Positions 1-8,071 of a stretch of 64,000 nt of DNA are shown piece after piece; the first letter of the stretch is position 1; every line of letters begins with the position of its first letter. The position numbers and the translations under genes were made by a program. The notes under the pieces were generated by a model. The model was not told the DNA's origin. It saw nothing but the letters and a program-made list of their open reading frames with translations, and made no database searches. The DNA is taken from contig JAFEBQ010000041.1 in NCBI GenBank assembly GCA_018242585.1, positions 1-64,000 of the forward strand. The letters are read 5' to 3'. The DNA comes from Planctomycetota bacterium (GTDB lineage Bacteria > Planctomycetota > Planctomycetia > Pirellulales > PNKZ01).

Positions 1-17
1 CAAGTGCATAACAGGCT

Positions 18-653
18 CTAGGCCAGCCCCGACGCACAGGCCGCCACCACGCCGAACGCCACCAGCCAGAATGCACTGACCGTTGGTGATACTTCCGGCG
101 GCCCGCTTCGCTCGGCCCCGGCGGTCAAAATCGGCACGGCTATCAACAGCACGAGCGTGGCCAAAACCGAGCGCCGTGAGATCGGCTCGTTGAGCCAGAA
201 GCGTCCCAACAGCGCGCCACCAATGATCGTCAGCCCCAACGTCAACGGCACCGACAGCGCGAGCCCGACGTATTTCAAGCCGATTTGAAAGCCGACGTTG
301 CCGAGCCATTGACCAATCAGCCCCGTGACCGACAGTCCGACCAGCAACCGCGGTGTCGCCAGCAGAGGCAATTGCCGCGCCACGCGCACCGCCAAGATCA
401 ACGCCGCGACGGCGAACGTCGGGCCAGCTTTCATGGTGGCGACCCACAAGGGATCGCAATGCGCGACCTGCCGAAGACACGTGTTTGAGCAGGTGTAGAT
501 AAACGCCGCCATCAGCCCGCACCCGCTGCCGAACAGCACAGGATCGACTTGCCCACGCGGGCGCAGCTTCTTGGCCGCGGCGGCGGGCGCACGTTCAACG
601 GCAGAACACTCGGCGGGGTTCACATCGGCAGGCGGGACTTCGCTTCGGGGCAT
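18..653 (-). CDS. DMT-superfamily (EamA) permease, N-terminal half, cut by in-frame stop
   Basis: This is an inner-membrane permease of the drug/metabolite transporter type; its substrate cannot be told. About 211 residues are readable. A hydrophilic N-terminus of about 35 residues is followed by four or five hydrophobic helices. A full EamA protein has two such repeats (about 10 helices, near 300 residues), so only the first half is here. The ATG at 651-653 was chosen because the hydrophobic core begins soon after it; the ORF runs further upstream without transporter-like sequence. The stop at 18-20 (TAG on the minus strand) falls inside a hydrophobic stretch ending ...ACASGLA. The same frame continues to the window edge as S-L-L-C-T. 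That fits a Tyr-to-stop nonsense change or a sequencing error better than a natural end. The rest of the gene lies outside the window. Confidence 0.7.
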   Translation of the reverse strand: MPRSEVPPADVNPAECSAVERAPAAAAKKLRPRGQVDPVLFGSGCGLMAAFIYTCSNTCLRQVAHCDPLWVATMKAGPTFAVAALILAVRVARQLPLLATPRLLVGLSVTGLIGQWLGNVGFQIGLKYVGLALSVPLTLGLTIIGGALLGRFWLNEPISRRSVLATLVLLIAVPILTAGAERSGPPEVSPTVSAFWLVAFGVVAACASGLA

Positions 654-774
654 CGTATCGGCTATTGTAGACCGACGGCACGACTTTGACGAGGCGAGGG
701 TGTCGCGGTGAATAGTGTCGAAGCAAGCGGTGTCGACGCGACTGCAAGCTTCGTAATCGCAGCATGACGAAACC

Positions 775-1917
775 ATGATCCTCCACGACGACGAGACAGT
801 AGCCCTGGTCACGCAGATTCACGACGCGGGGCACCAAGGCGTGCTGGCCGTCACCGGCGGCGGCAGCGCGGCGCTGGCGGCCTTGCTGGCACAGCCCGGC
901 GCGTCGCGCACGGTGCTCGAAGCGGTCGTGCCGTACGCGGCCGAAGCGCTGACCGCGTGGCTGGGCGCGCGGCCCGAGCAGTTCTGCTCGGTGCGAACCG
1001 CATGCGCAATGGCAATGGCGTCGTATCAACGCGCCCGGGCCTATCGCCCCGACGAAGAAAGCCACCACCTGTTCGGAGTGGGAGCGACGGCCAGCCTGGC
1101 CAGCGATCGGCCCAAGCACGGCTCGCACCGCGTCCACGTTGCGGTCCAGACAGCCGGGGCGACTCGCTGTACATCGCACGAATTGAATAAAGGAGCCCGG
1201 TCGCGCGGCGAGGAAGAAGCGTTCGTCTGCCAACTGATCTTGAACCTGGTGGCTGAAACGTGTGGGGTCGATGCACGACTGAAGCTCGCTCTGTTGGCCG
1301 GCGACGCGACCATGTTGCAACAAGCAAAGGCTCCGCCCGCGTGGGAAGATTTGCTGGCCGGCCGCGTGCCGTCGGTCGCCGTGGGGCACGTGGCGGCGGG
1401 CGTACCGGCGGCGATCTTTCCCGGCGCGTTCAACCCGTTGCACGATGGCCACCGGCAGATGGCGACGATCGCGGCGCGGCGGCTGGGAACGGTGCCCGCT
1501 TTTGAGCTGTCGGTGACCAACGTCGACAAGCCGGCGCTCGACTACCTGGAGATCGAACGTCGGGTGTCGCAGTTTGGCGCCGATGACGCGGTCTGGCTGA
1601 CTTGCGCGCCGACGTTTGTCGAGAAGTCGGGGCTGTTTCCCGGCGCGACATTCGTTGTCGGCGCCGATACGATCGAGCGGATCGCCGCGCCGCGTTATTA
1701 TGGCAATGATCAAGCTGCCACCGACCGGGCGCTCGCCACGCTGGCCCAGCGACGTTGCCGATTCCTGGTGTTCGGACGCACTTGCGAGGGAAGGTTTCAG
1801 GGGCTCGACGAGTTGCGCTTGCCACAGGCCTTGCGGGCCCTGTGCATCGGCGTTCCAGAAAGTGACTTCCGCAACGACGTGTCGTCGACGGAGCTACGCG
1901 GAGGGGCGAGGGGCTAG
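775..1917 (+). CDS. CinA/PncC-like domain fused to HxGH nucleotidyltransferase
   Basis: The protein has two domains in 380 residues. Residues about 5-175 resemble the CinA C-terminal (PncC, NMN amidohydrolase) fold: a TGGGS turn at 27-31, PGAS at 41-44, VVPYAAEAL near 51-59 and GVGATASLASDRPK near 101-114. Residues about 212-375 form a nucleotidylyltransferase domain with FPGAFNPLHDGH (215-226) carrying the HxGH signature and SSTELR (370-375), equivalent to the family's C-terminal ISSTxIR. PncC removes the amide of NMN, and NadD/NMNAT-type enzymes adenylylate mononucleotides, so a joint role in NAD salvage is a reasonable inference. The substrate is not proven, and the canonical catalytic Ser/Lys of PncC are not obvious. 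The ATG at 775 lies about 120 bp from the divergent permease start. The fusion is full length with no sign of a frameshift. Confidence 0.8.
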   Translation: MILHDDETVALVTQIHDAGHQGVLAVTGGGSAALAALLAQPGASRTVLEAVVPYAAEALTAWLGARPEQFCSVRTACAMAMASYQRARAYRPDEESHHLFGVGATASLASDRPKHGSHRVHVAVQTAGATRCTSHELNKGARSRGEEEAFVCQLILNLVAETCGVDARLKLALLAGDATMLQQAKAPPAWEDLLAGRVPSVAVGHVAAGVPAAIFPGAFNPLHDGHRQMATIAARRLGTVPAFELSVTNVDKPALDYLEIERRVSQFGADDAVWLTCAPTFVEKSGLFPGATFVVGADTIERIAAPRYYGNDQAATDRALATLAQRRCRFLVFGRTCEGRFQGLDELRLPQALRALCIGVPESDFRNDVSSTELRGGARG

Positions 1918-1937
1918 AAATAAGTTCCGAGGCGTGC

Positions 1938-2167
1938 GCGATAAACACCCCTCCCTTACAGGGAGGGGCAGGGGGGAGGGTGAAGACGTTCACGACTGAG
2001 AGGCATCGCCAGCAGAGGGCGTTCGAGGTTGCGCGATGTCGATTGGTCGGCGACGCGTTTACCCTCACCTGGCTTGCTGCGCTCGCCATCCTCTCCCTGG
2101 GAGGAAGAGGTGTTTCGCCGGCTTAACTGCGTGAGCGCACCCCCTGCCATCCGAAGCGACGCTAGAC
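1938..2167 (+). repeat. CCCTCCC/GGGAGGG repeat, long form, copy 1
   Basis: The repeat begins with GACAAAC/GATAAAC-ACCCCTCCC, then the palindrome CTCCCTTACAGGGAG and GGGGCAGGGGGGAGGGT. It continues through TTCACGACTGAGAGGCATCG and a second palindromic block ending CCTCTCCCTGGGAGG and TGTTTCGCCGGCTTAA. A closely similar copy lies at 2995-3229 in the same orientation, so the pair brackets the pseudouridine synthase gene. The repeat fills the whole gap between the two genes. Confidence 0.85.
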
Positions 2168-2875
2168 AGACAAAAAATCCTGATCTTCCAACGGCAGAGC
2201 TAACTCGCGCCAGGCGGGAAACAGCGGCGCGATGATCGACACGGGCTCGCGCGTCATCGGATGCAGGAACTCCAATTGCCGGCCGTGCAGGGCGATCGAT
2301 TGCTCGCGGAAGTCCTCGACCGGCGGGCCGAAGCTGGTCAGCGAGCCGTACAGCGTGTCCCCCAACACAGCGTGCCCGCGGGCGGCGGCCTGGACACGAA
2401 TCTGGTGATAGCGCCCGGTGTGCAGCACGACCTCGAGCCAGGTTCCCCACGGGAAGACGCCCAGCACCCGGTAGCTCAGCTCGGCGTCGCGTCCTTCGGG
2501 ATGATCGGCGTCAACGACCAGCCCGCGCGGCTGCCCCTTGATCTTCAACAGTCGATCGCGCCATTTGCCGGACTCGGGCTCGACCACGCCCGAGACGCAT
2601 GCCCAATAGCGCTTGTGTACGGTGCGGTTCTCGAACTGCTCGGAAAGCTTGCGAGCCGCGCGGACATGGCGCGCCACGACCACGGCCCCCGACACCGGCC
2701 GGTCCAGGCGGTGAGGCAACCCCAGGTAGACGTTTCCCGTCTTACCCTCGATCGCGCGAACCCAATCCTTGAGCTGCACCTCCAGGCTGTCGATCCCCTC
2801 GGGAGCGTGCGTCAGTAGTCCGGCCGGCTTGAGGGCGACGATGCACGGGCCGTTGTGATAGAGGATGTGCGGCAA
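2162..2875 (-). CDS. RluA-family RNA pseudouridine synthase
   Basis: This enzyme isomerises uridine to pseudouridine in rRNA or tRNA. The 237 residues hold the catalytic core without an S4 domain. The motif PHRLDRPVSG carries the catalytic Asp at about 58, followed by ARHVRAARKLSEQF, and TGRYHQIRVQ lies near 175-184, as in RluA/RluD. KPAGLLTHAP near the N-terminus is the family's usual first strand. The start is TTG at 2873-2875 with no clear ribosome binding site. Heptad-type CTAG repeats abut it upstream, so the native leader may have been altered. Similar repeats at 1938-2167 and 2995-3229 flank the gene. The modified RNA position cannot be deduced. Confidence 0.92.
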   Translation of the reverse strand: MPHILYHNGPCIVALKPAGLLTHAPEGIDSLEVQLKDWVRAIEGKTGNVYLGLPHRLDRPVSGAVVVARHVRAARKLSEQFENRTVHKRYWACVSGVVEPESGKWRDRLLKIKGQPRGLVVDADHPEGRDAELSYRVLGVFPWGTWLEVVLHTGRYHQIRVQAAARGHAVLGDTLYGSLTSFGPPVEDFREQSIALHGRQLEFLHPMTREPVSIIAPLFPAWRELALPLEDQDFLSV

Positions 2876-2878
2876 AGA

Positions 2879-2910
2879 AGGGGCGAGGGGCTAGAGACTA
2901 GGGGCTAGTT
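2879..2910. repeat. Heptad repeat with CTAG
   Basis: About four heptads of the type GGGCTAG (GGGGCTA-GAGACTA-GGGGCTA) lie directly upstream of the TTG start of the pseudouridine synthase. Related heptads occur at 22793-22822, 20931-20963, 29248-29280 and 63968-64000. Confidence 0.6.
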
Positions 2911-2994
2911 GGAAAGGAGACTGTTGAAAGTGGAGAGTAGAGAATACATCTAGCAGCTCATTCGACAAACACCCCAAGATGCAATCGCCGAGGC

Positions 2995-3229
2995 GCGTTC
3001 GACAAACACCCCTCCCTCTCAGGGAGGGGCAGGGGGGAGGGTAAGAGCGTTCACGGCTGAGAAGCATCGCCATCAGAGGGCGTTCGAGGTTGTGCGATGT
3101 CAAATGGCCTGCCACGCATTTACCCTCACCTGGCTTGCTGCGCTCGCCATCCTCTCCCTGGGAGGGAGAGGTGTTTCGCGGGCTTAACGGCGTAAGTGCG
3201 AGCCCTGCCAAACGAGGCGACGCGCTGAA
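2995..3229 (+). repeat. CCCTCCC/GGGAGGG repeat, long form, copy 2
   Basis: This is a direct-orientation relative of 1938-2167. It shares CACCCCTCCCT-CAGGGAGGGGCAGGGGGGAGGGT, GAGGGCGTTCGAGGTTG, TTTACCCTCACCTGGCTTGC and the CTCTCCCTGGGAGG block, with scattered substitutions. The two copies give rise to short look-alike ORFs (containing LPSPGLLRSPSSPWE) that are repeat translations and not genes. The rest of the 2876-3377 gap holds heptads and two hairpins. Confidence 0.85.
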
Positions 3230-3275
3230 GACGTCACACGTAATCCACGAGCAAGACAACGCGGCGCAAAAGAAA

Positions 3276-3306
3276 CAGCCCACGAGGGTTTGACGCTCGT
3301 GGGCTG
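3276..3306 (-). terminator. Intrinsic terminator of the Gfo/Idh/MocA gene
   Basis: An 11-bp perfect stem (CAGCCCACGAG / CTCGTGGGCTG) with a 9-nt loop lies about 70 bp past the stop of the leftward oxidoreductase gene. On the minus strand it is followed by a TTTCTTTT tract, the expected layout of a rho-independent terminator. Confidence 0.75.
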
Positions 3307-3319
3307 CTCGTTGTCGAAG

Positions 3320-3342
3320 GCCCCCGGTCACTGACCGGGGGC
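3320..3342. repeat. Near-perfect 23-bp palindrome
   Basis: GCCCCCGGTCA-C-TGACCGGGGGC has 11-bp arms around a single base. It lies between the terminator hairpin and the oxidoreductase stop. It resembles the variable-palindrome elements elsewhere in the window but lacks their GGGTRGC end. Confidence 0.7.
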
Positions 3343-3377
3343 TAAAGACTGGTTGCTCGCCAAATGCTGGTGCGAAA

Positions 3378-4838
3378 TCAGACCGCGCCGGCCTTCGGCA
3401 CCACGAACGGCGCCCGATACTCACGGGTCAGCATGGCGTCGGCCGCGGCGTTGTTGATGAACGTCTCGGTCTTGGTATCGAGCGCCAGGGTCTCGCCGCA
3501 CACCACTTGCACGTCGGCCGGCACGCCGTTCTCGCTCAAGTGCTGCGCGAACCGCTCGAACGTCTCGGACTTGTCGGCCGATTGCAGCTTGGACTTCAGA
3601 TCGCCCATCGGCATTGACTTGCCCAGGCGATACGAGATGTTTCCCAAGTGGCACAGGGCGCTCGACAGGTGCCCCTGTTCGATGTCGGCGTTGAGAACCT
3701 TGTAATCCCGCTTGCGAACAGCGTCGAGGAAGTTGTCGAAGTGGACCGAGTCGCCCCCCTTGGGTGTCGAGAACTTGGTCGTCAGGTTCCCCTTCAGGTC
3801 GAAGGCCGAGCCGCCGGCGTAACTGTTGAGTACCAGGTAACCTTCGCTCCCCTCGAAGATAATACCGACCGACGCGTCGCGCAGCGGCTTGGTCTCGAGG
3901 CCGCGAACTTCAAATACCAGCGTCTTGGGGCCGTAATCGGCGTACACCAACTGGGTATTCGCGGTTTCGCCGGCGTCTTCATAGCCCAAGCGGCCACCGT
4001 AGCTGAACACGCGATCGCACAGCGTGTTCGCCCCCAGGCCCCAGCGGGCCACGTCCATCTGGTGAATCCCCTGGTTCCCCAGGTCGCCGTTGCCACATTC
4101 CCACTGCCAGTGCCAGTCGTAGTGGAACTTGGGGCGGGTCAGCGGGCTCATCGGCGCCGGCCCGGCCCACAAGTTGTAATCGACCGAGGCCGGAATCTCG
4201 TACGTGCCGCGCGGGCCGATCGACTTGCGGCGCTTGTAGCACAGGCCGCGAGCGATCTTCACTTCGCCGATCTTGCCATCCTGCAGGAACTTGATCGCAT
4301 CGGCGGTGCCAGCCATCGAGCGGCTTTGCGTGCCGGTCTGGCAAATCTTGTTGTACTTGCGAGCGGCTTCGACGATCCGCCGGCCTTCGCTGACGTTGTG
4401 GCTGACCGGCTTTTCGACATAGACGTCCTTGCCAGCCTGAATGGCCCAGATGCTGCACAGGGCGTGCCAGTGGTTTGGCGTGGCGGTGCTGACGATGTCG
4501 ACCGACTTGTTGTCGAAGACTTCGCGCATGTCGCGGACGAACTTCGGCTTCAGGCCGGTCTTCTTTTCCATGTCGGCACAGGCTTGCTGGCCGACCTTCT
4601 CGTCGGCGTCGCAGATGATCGTCACATCGCAGCCGTTGCGGTTGCCAAAGCCAGCCAGGTGGCTCTTGCCGCGACCGTTGACGCCGATGACCGCCACGCT
4701 CAGTCGTTCGTTGGGGCTGCGAGCGCCGGCGCTCTCGTCCTTCTTCTCGGCGGCGCTCAACAGCGAAGCCGACATGGCGGCAGCCGAGGCCGCGAACATA
4801 GAATCTTGCAAGAACCGGCGGCGCGAAAGATGCGACAT
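3378..4838 (-). CDS. Tat-exported Gfo/Idh/MocA-family oxidoreductase
   Basis: This is an NAD(P)-dependent sugar or cyclitol dehydrogenase-like protein, probably periplasmic. The N-terminus MSHLSRRRFLQD carries a twin-arginine motif, followed by an Ala-rich hydrophobic stretch ending LLSAAEKK. The Rossmann start VAVIGVNGRGKSHLAG follows at about 50. EKPVSHN is the family's conserved Lys-Pro turn, and GDLGNQGIHQMDVARWGLG lies in the C-terminal half. These are typical of the large planctomycete group of secreted Gfo/Idh/MocA proteins. The ATG at 4836-4838 is favoured because it gives the Tat signal an immediate start and has AGGAG about 8 nt upstream (minus strand); the longer ORF adds 20 unlikely residues. 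The substrate is unknown. Confidence 0.92.
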   Translation of the reverse strand: MSHLSRRRFLQDSMFAASAAAMSASLLSAAEKKDESAGARSPNERLSVAVIGVNGRGKSHLAGFGNRNGCDVTIICDADEKVGQQACADMEKKTGLKPKFVRDMREVFDNKSVDIVSTATPNHWHALCSIWAIQAGKDVYVEKPVSHNVSEGRRIVEAARKYNKICQTGTQSRSMAGTADAIKFLQDGKIGEVKIARGLCYKRRKSIGPRGTYEIPASVDYNLWAGPAPMSPLTRPKFHYDWHWQWECGNGDLGNQGIHQMDVARWGLGANTLCDRVFSYGGRLGYEDAGETANTQLVYADYGPKTLVFEVRGLETKPLRDASVGIIFEGSEGYLVLNSYAGGSAFDLKGNLTTKFSTPKGGDSVHFDNFLDAVRKRDYKVLNADIEQGHLSSALCHLGNISYRLGKSMPMGDLKSKLQSADKSETFERFAQHLSENGVPADVQVVCGETLALDTKTETFINNAAADAMLTREYRAPFVVPKAGAV

Positions 4839-5319
4839 GAAGGGAACTCCTGTTCGAGTGCGCGGGACGTGAACCGTGCCGCGATCAGCGGCACGCAATG
4901 GTCGGAAACAACGCTCGGGCGGGCAGGTACTTAAGGCGGGAGAGCCCAGGGGCTCGAAGGCTGTTGATGATACCCTAGCCGGGCTGCGGGGGACAAATGT
5001 TTTTGACGCGCTGCAGTGGGGTTTTAATTGATCAAAAACGAGCGCGTCGGCCCCCTAAGCCCAGGGGTTTCACCCCCTGGGGTCTTTAGGTTTCCCAGGG
5101 GGCGAAGCCCCTGGGCTTGTGATTACCACCAGCAGGCTCGACGTTGCTCCGCTAGCAGCCCGATGGCTCGCTCGGTATAGGTTGCCTAAAACGGTCAAAT
5201 GGCGAACAATTCAGCCCGGCAGGCCCTCCGGAGCGAACCAATTGCATGGCGGAGGGGTCGTTTTCTGGGTAGAATTGAACGCAGGGAGTTGCATCCCGGA
5301 CTAGGAGGACTCATCACTC
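4839..5319. other. Divergent intergenic region
   Basis: This 480-bp gap separates the leftward oxidoreductase from rightward rsfS. It should hold both promoters, but I cannot single out convincing -35/-10 pairs. The only clear structure is the palindromic element at 5056-5118. AGGAGG at 5303-5308 is the rsfS ribosome binding site. Confidence 0.6.
5056..5118. repeat. Double-hairpin element (CCCAGGGG type)
   Basis: Two 25-nt arms, AAGCCCAGGGGTTTCACCCC... and its near-exact reverse complement, are separated by about 12 nt and differ at two positions. Each arm is itself a CCCAGGGG...CCCCTGGG hairpin. The layout is a pair of small hairpins in inverted orientation, as in REPIN-like elements. Confidence 0.75.
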
Positions 5320-5751
5320 GTGGCGACTACTGAACTCAGCCGGGCCGACGTCGATGCGCGGGGCGACCGCTCATTGGAACGGGCCTTGGCCGCCGCTCGT
5401 ACGGCCGCCGAACACCGCGGCCGGGACATTACCATCCTCGACCTGCGCGAACTCACCAGTGAGTTCGACTTCTTCGTGCTGGTCACCGGTTCCAGCCGCC
5501 GGCAATTGCACACCATTGCCGACGAAGTCAATCGCGTGCTACAAAAGCAACTGCACGATCGTCGATTGGGAACCGAAGGCTACGTCGACAGCCGCTGGAT
5601 TCTTCAGGACTATGGCGACGTGGTGGTCCACTGCTTTGACGACGAAGCGCGGAAGTACTACGCGCTCGACCAGCTTTGGTGTACAGCTAAGCGAGTCGAG
5701 TTCGTGCCGCCGGTCGTCGAGCCCGCCCGCCACGCGCCGTGGGAAGAGTAG
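5320..5751 (+). CDS. rsfS: Ribosomal silencing factor RsfS
   Basis: RsfS binds ribosomal protein uL14 on the 50S subunit and blocks subunit joining when translation must be reduced. The 143-residue length fits the family. Family signatures are DITILDLRELTSEFDFFVLVTG, SSRRQLHTIADEV, and the C-terminal block GYVDSRWILQDYGDVVVHCFD followed by ARKYYALDQLW. The start is GTG at 5320, decided by a strong AGGAGG at 5303-5308 with an 11-nt gap. The N-terminal 20 residues are not conserved in the family. argS follows 300 bp downstream on the same strand, separated by repeats, so co-transcription is uncertain. Confidence 0.95.
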   Translation: MATTELSRADVDARGDRSLERALAAARTAAEHRGRDITILDLRELTSEFDFFVLVTGSSRRQLHTIADEVNRVLQKQLHDRRLGTEGYVDSRWILQDYGDVVVHCFDDEARKYYALDQLWCTAKRVEFVPPVVEPARHAPWEE

Positions 5752-5875
5752 AGCGGTAGTTTTTGGATTCGTTCGGGCCTTGCTGCTGATCGCGACGGCT
5801 CTCTTTCAAGTGGGGAGCGGGAATCGGTCAAGGCGTTCAACGCCTTTGGGGCCTCCATCGCCATCGATCGCGCAC

Positions 5876-6020
5876 TAGCCCTTCGCCCCTTGCGGGAGAA
5901 GGTGCCCGAAGGGCGGATGAGGGGTACCGAATAGCTCCTCGCGCCAGCCTGAAGCGCCCCCTCACCCGGTTCGCCATGCGAACCACCCTCTCCCACAAAG
6001 GGCGAGGGTGAAAGACGACC
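5876..6020. repeat. GC-rich intergenic repeats between rsfS and argS
   Basis: Two blocks are visible: CCCTTCGCCCCTTGCGGGAG...AGGGCGGATGAGGGG and CCCCCTCACCCGG...CCACCCTCTCCCACAAAGGG. Their composition and small palindromes are like the CCCTCCC family, but they are not clear copies of it. They end about 25 bp before the argS start. Confidence 0.55.
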
Positions 6021-6047
6021 GTCCTCCATCAACCGTTCGGCAACCGC

Positions 6048-8057
6048 ATGAATCTTTTAGCCCTGGTCCGCGAGCGGCTCGCCGCGGCGTTAACGCCCTA
6101 CGCCACGCCCGAGGAATTGCCGGCCTTGCTCGAGTTGGTCCGGCCGAGCCAGGACGCCAGCTTTGGTGATTACCAGGCTAACTTGGCCATGCCGCTGGGC
6201 AAGAAGCTGGGCCGGCCACCGCGCGACATCGCGGCTGAGATCGTGGCCGCGCTGAAGCTCGACGACATCGCTCACCCACCCGAGGTCGCCGGCCCCGGCT
6301 TCATCAACGTCCGGCTACGCGACGACTGGCTGGCCGGGTGTCTGGGTCGGGCGGTCGCCGATGCGCGGTTGGGCGTGGCGGCGACGACGCAGCCGCGCAC
6401 CTTTGTCATCGACTATTCCGCGCCGAACGTGGCCAAGCCGATGCACGTCGGGCACATTCGCTCGACGGTGATTGGCGATGCCCTGTACCGAACGCTGAAG
6501 TTCCTCGGCCACCGGACGATCAGCGACAACCACCTGGGGGACTGGGGCACCCAGTTCGGGATGATCATCTATGGCTACAAGCACTTTCGCGACGAGGCGG
6601 CGTACCAGAAGTCGCCGGTCGACGAGTTGGCTCGGCTGTACCGGCTGGTGAATCGGCTGGTCGATTATCACGAAGGGCGCGAGCGGCTACCGCTGTTGCG
6701 CAAAGAGCTGGCCGAACGCGAAGCCGATCTGCGCGCCGAGCAGGCCGCCCCGAAAGCCGCCGATCCGCAAGAAGAAAAGAAACGCGTCAAGGCGCTCAAG
6801 CGATTGGAAGGGGTCGTCGCCGACACGCGCAAAGACGTTGACGCGCTGGCCGAGAAGCTGGCCGCGGTCGAGTCGGACGAGAATCTGGCTCACATGGCCT
6901 GGCAACATCCCCACATCGGCCAGGCCGCGCTGCAAGAGACGGCCAAGCTTCACGAAGGAGACGCCGAGAACCTGCGCTTGTGGCACGCGTTCCTGCCGCC
7001 GTGCCGCGAGGCGATCAACGTCGTCTATCGCCGGCTGGGGGTGACGTTCGACGAGACGCTGGGGGAAAGCTTCTACCACGATCAACTGGCCGGCACGGTC
7101 GACGACCTGATCGCGCGGGGAATTGCCCGCGAGAGCGACGGGGCGCTGTGCGTCTTCTTCGACACGCTGCCGGTCACGGCCACCGGGGGCAAAAAGATTG
7201 ACGCCCCGATGATCGTTCGCAAGAAGGACGGGGCGTTTTTGTACGCGACGACCGATCTGGCGACGATCGAATATCGAATGAAGCGGTGGCAGCCCGACGC
7301 CATTTTGTACGTCGTCGACCACCGGCAAAGCTTGCACTTCGAACAACTGTTCGCCACGGCGCGCTTGCTGGGCTTTGACAAGCTGGAACTGCAGCACGTC
7401 AGCTTTGGCACCGTGCTGGGGAGCGATGGCCGGCCGTACAAGACCCGCTCGGGCGACACGGTCGGCTTGACCGGGTTGCTGGACGAGGCGGTCAGCCGGG
7501 CCCGCGAGATCGTTTCGGCCAATGACGAGTCCAAGCCGAGCGGCGCGGACCTTTCGCCCGAACGCCGGCAACAGATCGCCGAGACGGTTGGCATCGCGGC
7601 GTTGAAGTACGCCGACCTGTCGCAGAACCGGACCAGCGACTACACGTTCAGCTACGACAAGATGTTGGCCATGAACGGCAACACGGCCACGTACATGCAA
7701 TACGCCTACGCCCGGGTGCGGAGCATCTTCCGTCGCGGGCAGGTCGACGTCGAAGCGTTGCGAGCGTCGGCCCCGGCTGTGGCGCTCGACGCCCCGGCCG
7801 AGCAAGCCCTGGCGCGGCAGTTGTTGCGGTTCGAGGAAGCGCTGGCGTCGGTGTTGACCGATTACCGGCCGCACCAGTTGACGACGTATCTGTGGGATCT
7901 GGCGAACACGTATTCGACGTTTTTCGAGCAGTGTCCGGTGTTGAAGGCCGAGACGCCCGCCGTGCGCGACAGCCGGTTACTGCTCTGCGACCTGACCGCC
8001 CGGACGATCAAGCAGGGGCTGGAGTTGCTAGGCATCGGCGTGGTCGAGCAGATGTGA
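6048..8057 (+). CDS. argS: Arginyl-tRNA synthetase
   Basis: This enzyme charges tRNA-Arg with arginine using ATP in the cytoplasm. The protein is 669 residues. The N-terminal Add-1 domain covers about 1-110. The class I HIGH motif appears as MHVGHIRST after DYSAPNVAKP, and the KMSKS region is replaced by YKTRSGDTV, as in many ArgRS. The C-terminal DALR anticodon-binding domain includes MQYAYARVRSIFRR and ends ELLGIGVVEQM, close to the common ending. About 80 residues (225-305) of charged helical sequence (QEEKKRVKALKRLE) are inserted before the catalytic core resumes; this makes it longer than the 550-590 residues usual in many bacteria. The ATG at 6048 is the first in the frame and matches the conserved N-terminus. 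Confidence 0.97.
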   Translation: MNLLALVRERLAAALTPYATPEELPALLELVRPSQDASFGDYQANLAMPLGKKLGRPPRDIAAEIVAALKLDDIAHPPEVAGPGFINVRLRDDWLAGCLGRAVADARLGVAATTQPRTFVIDYSAPNVAKPMHVGHIRSTVIGDALYRTLKFLGHRTISDNHLGDWGTQFGMIIYGYKHFRDEAAYQKSPVDELARLYRLVNRLVDYHEGRERLPLLRKELAEREADLRAEQAAPKAADPQEEKKRVKALKRLEGVVADTRKDVDALAEKLAAVESDENLAHMAWQHPHIGQAALQETAKLHEGDAENLRLWHAFLPPCREAINVVYRRLGVTFDETLGESFYHDQLAGTVDDLIARGIARESDGALCVFFDTLPVTATGGKKIDAPMIVRKKDGAFLYATTDLATIEYRMKRWQPDAILYVVDHRQSLHFEQLFATARLLGFDKLELQHVSFGTVLGSDGRPYKTRSGDTVGLTGLLDEAVSRAREIVSANDESKPSGADLSPERRQQIAETVGIAALKYADLSQNRTSDYTFSYDKMLAMNGNTATYMQYAYARVRSIFRRGQVDVEALRASAPAVALDAPAEQALARQLLRFEEALASVLTDYRPHQLTTYLWDLANTYSTFFEQCPVLKAETPAVRDSRLLLCDLTARTIKQGLELLGIGVVEQM

Positions 8058-8071
8058 TTCTGAAAGGCTCG

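Noticed and set aside
2029-3424. Short ORFs with LPSPGLLRSPSSPWE-like sequence
   Set aside because: They translate the two long repeats in several frames; similar in both copies only because the DNA is repeated.
6687-7874. 395-codon minus-strand ORF inside argS
   Set aside because: argS is unambiguous on the plus strand.
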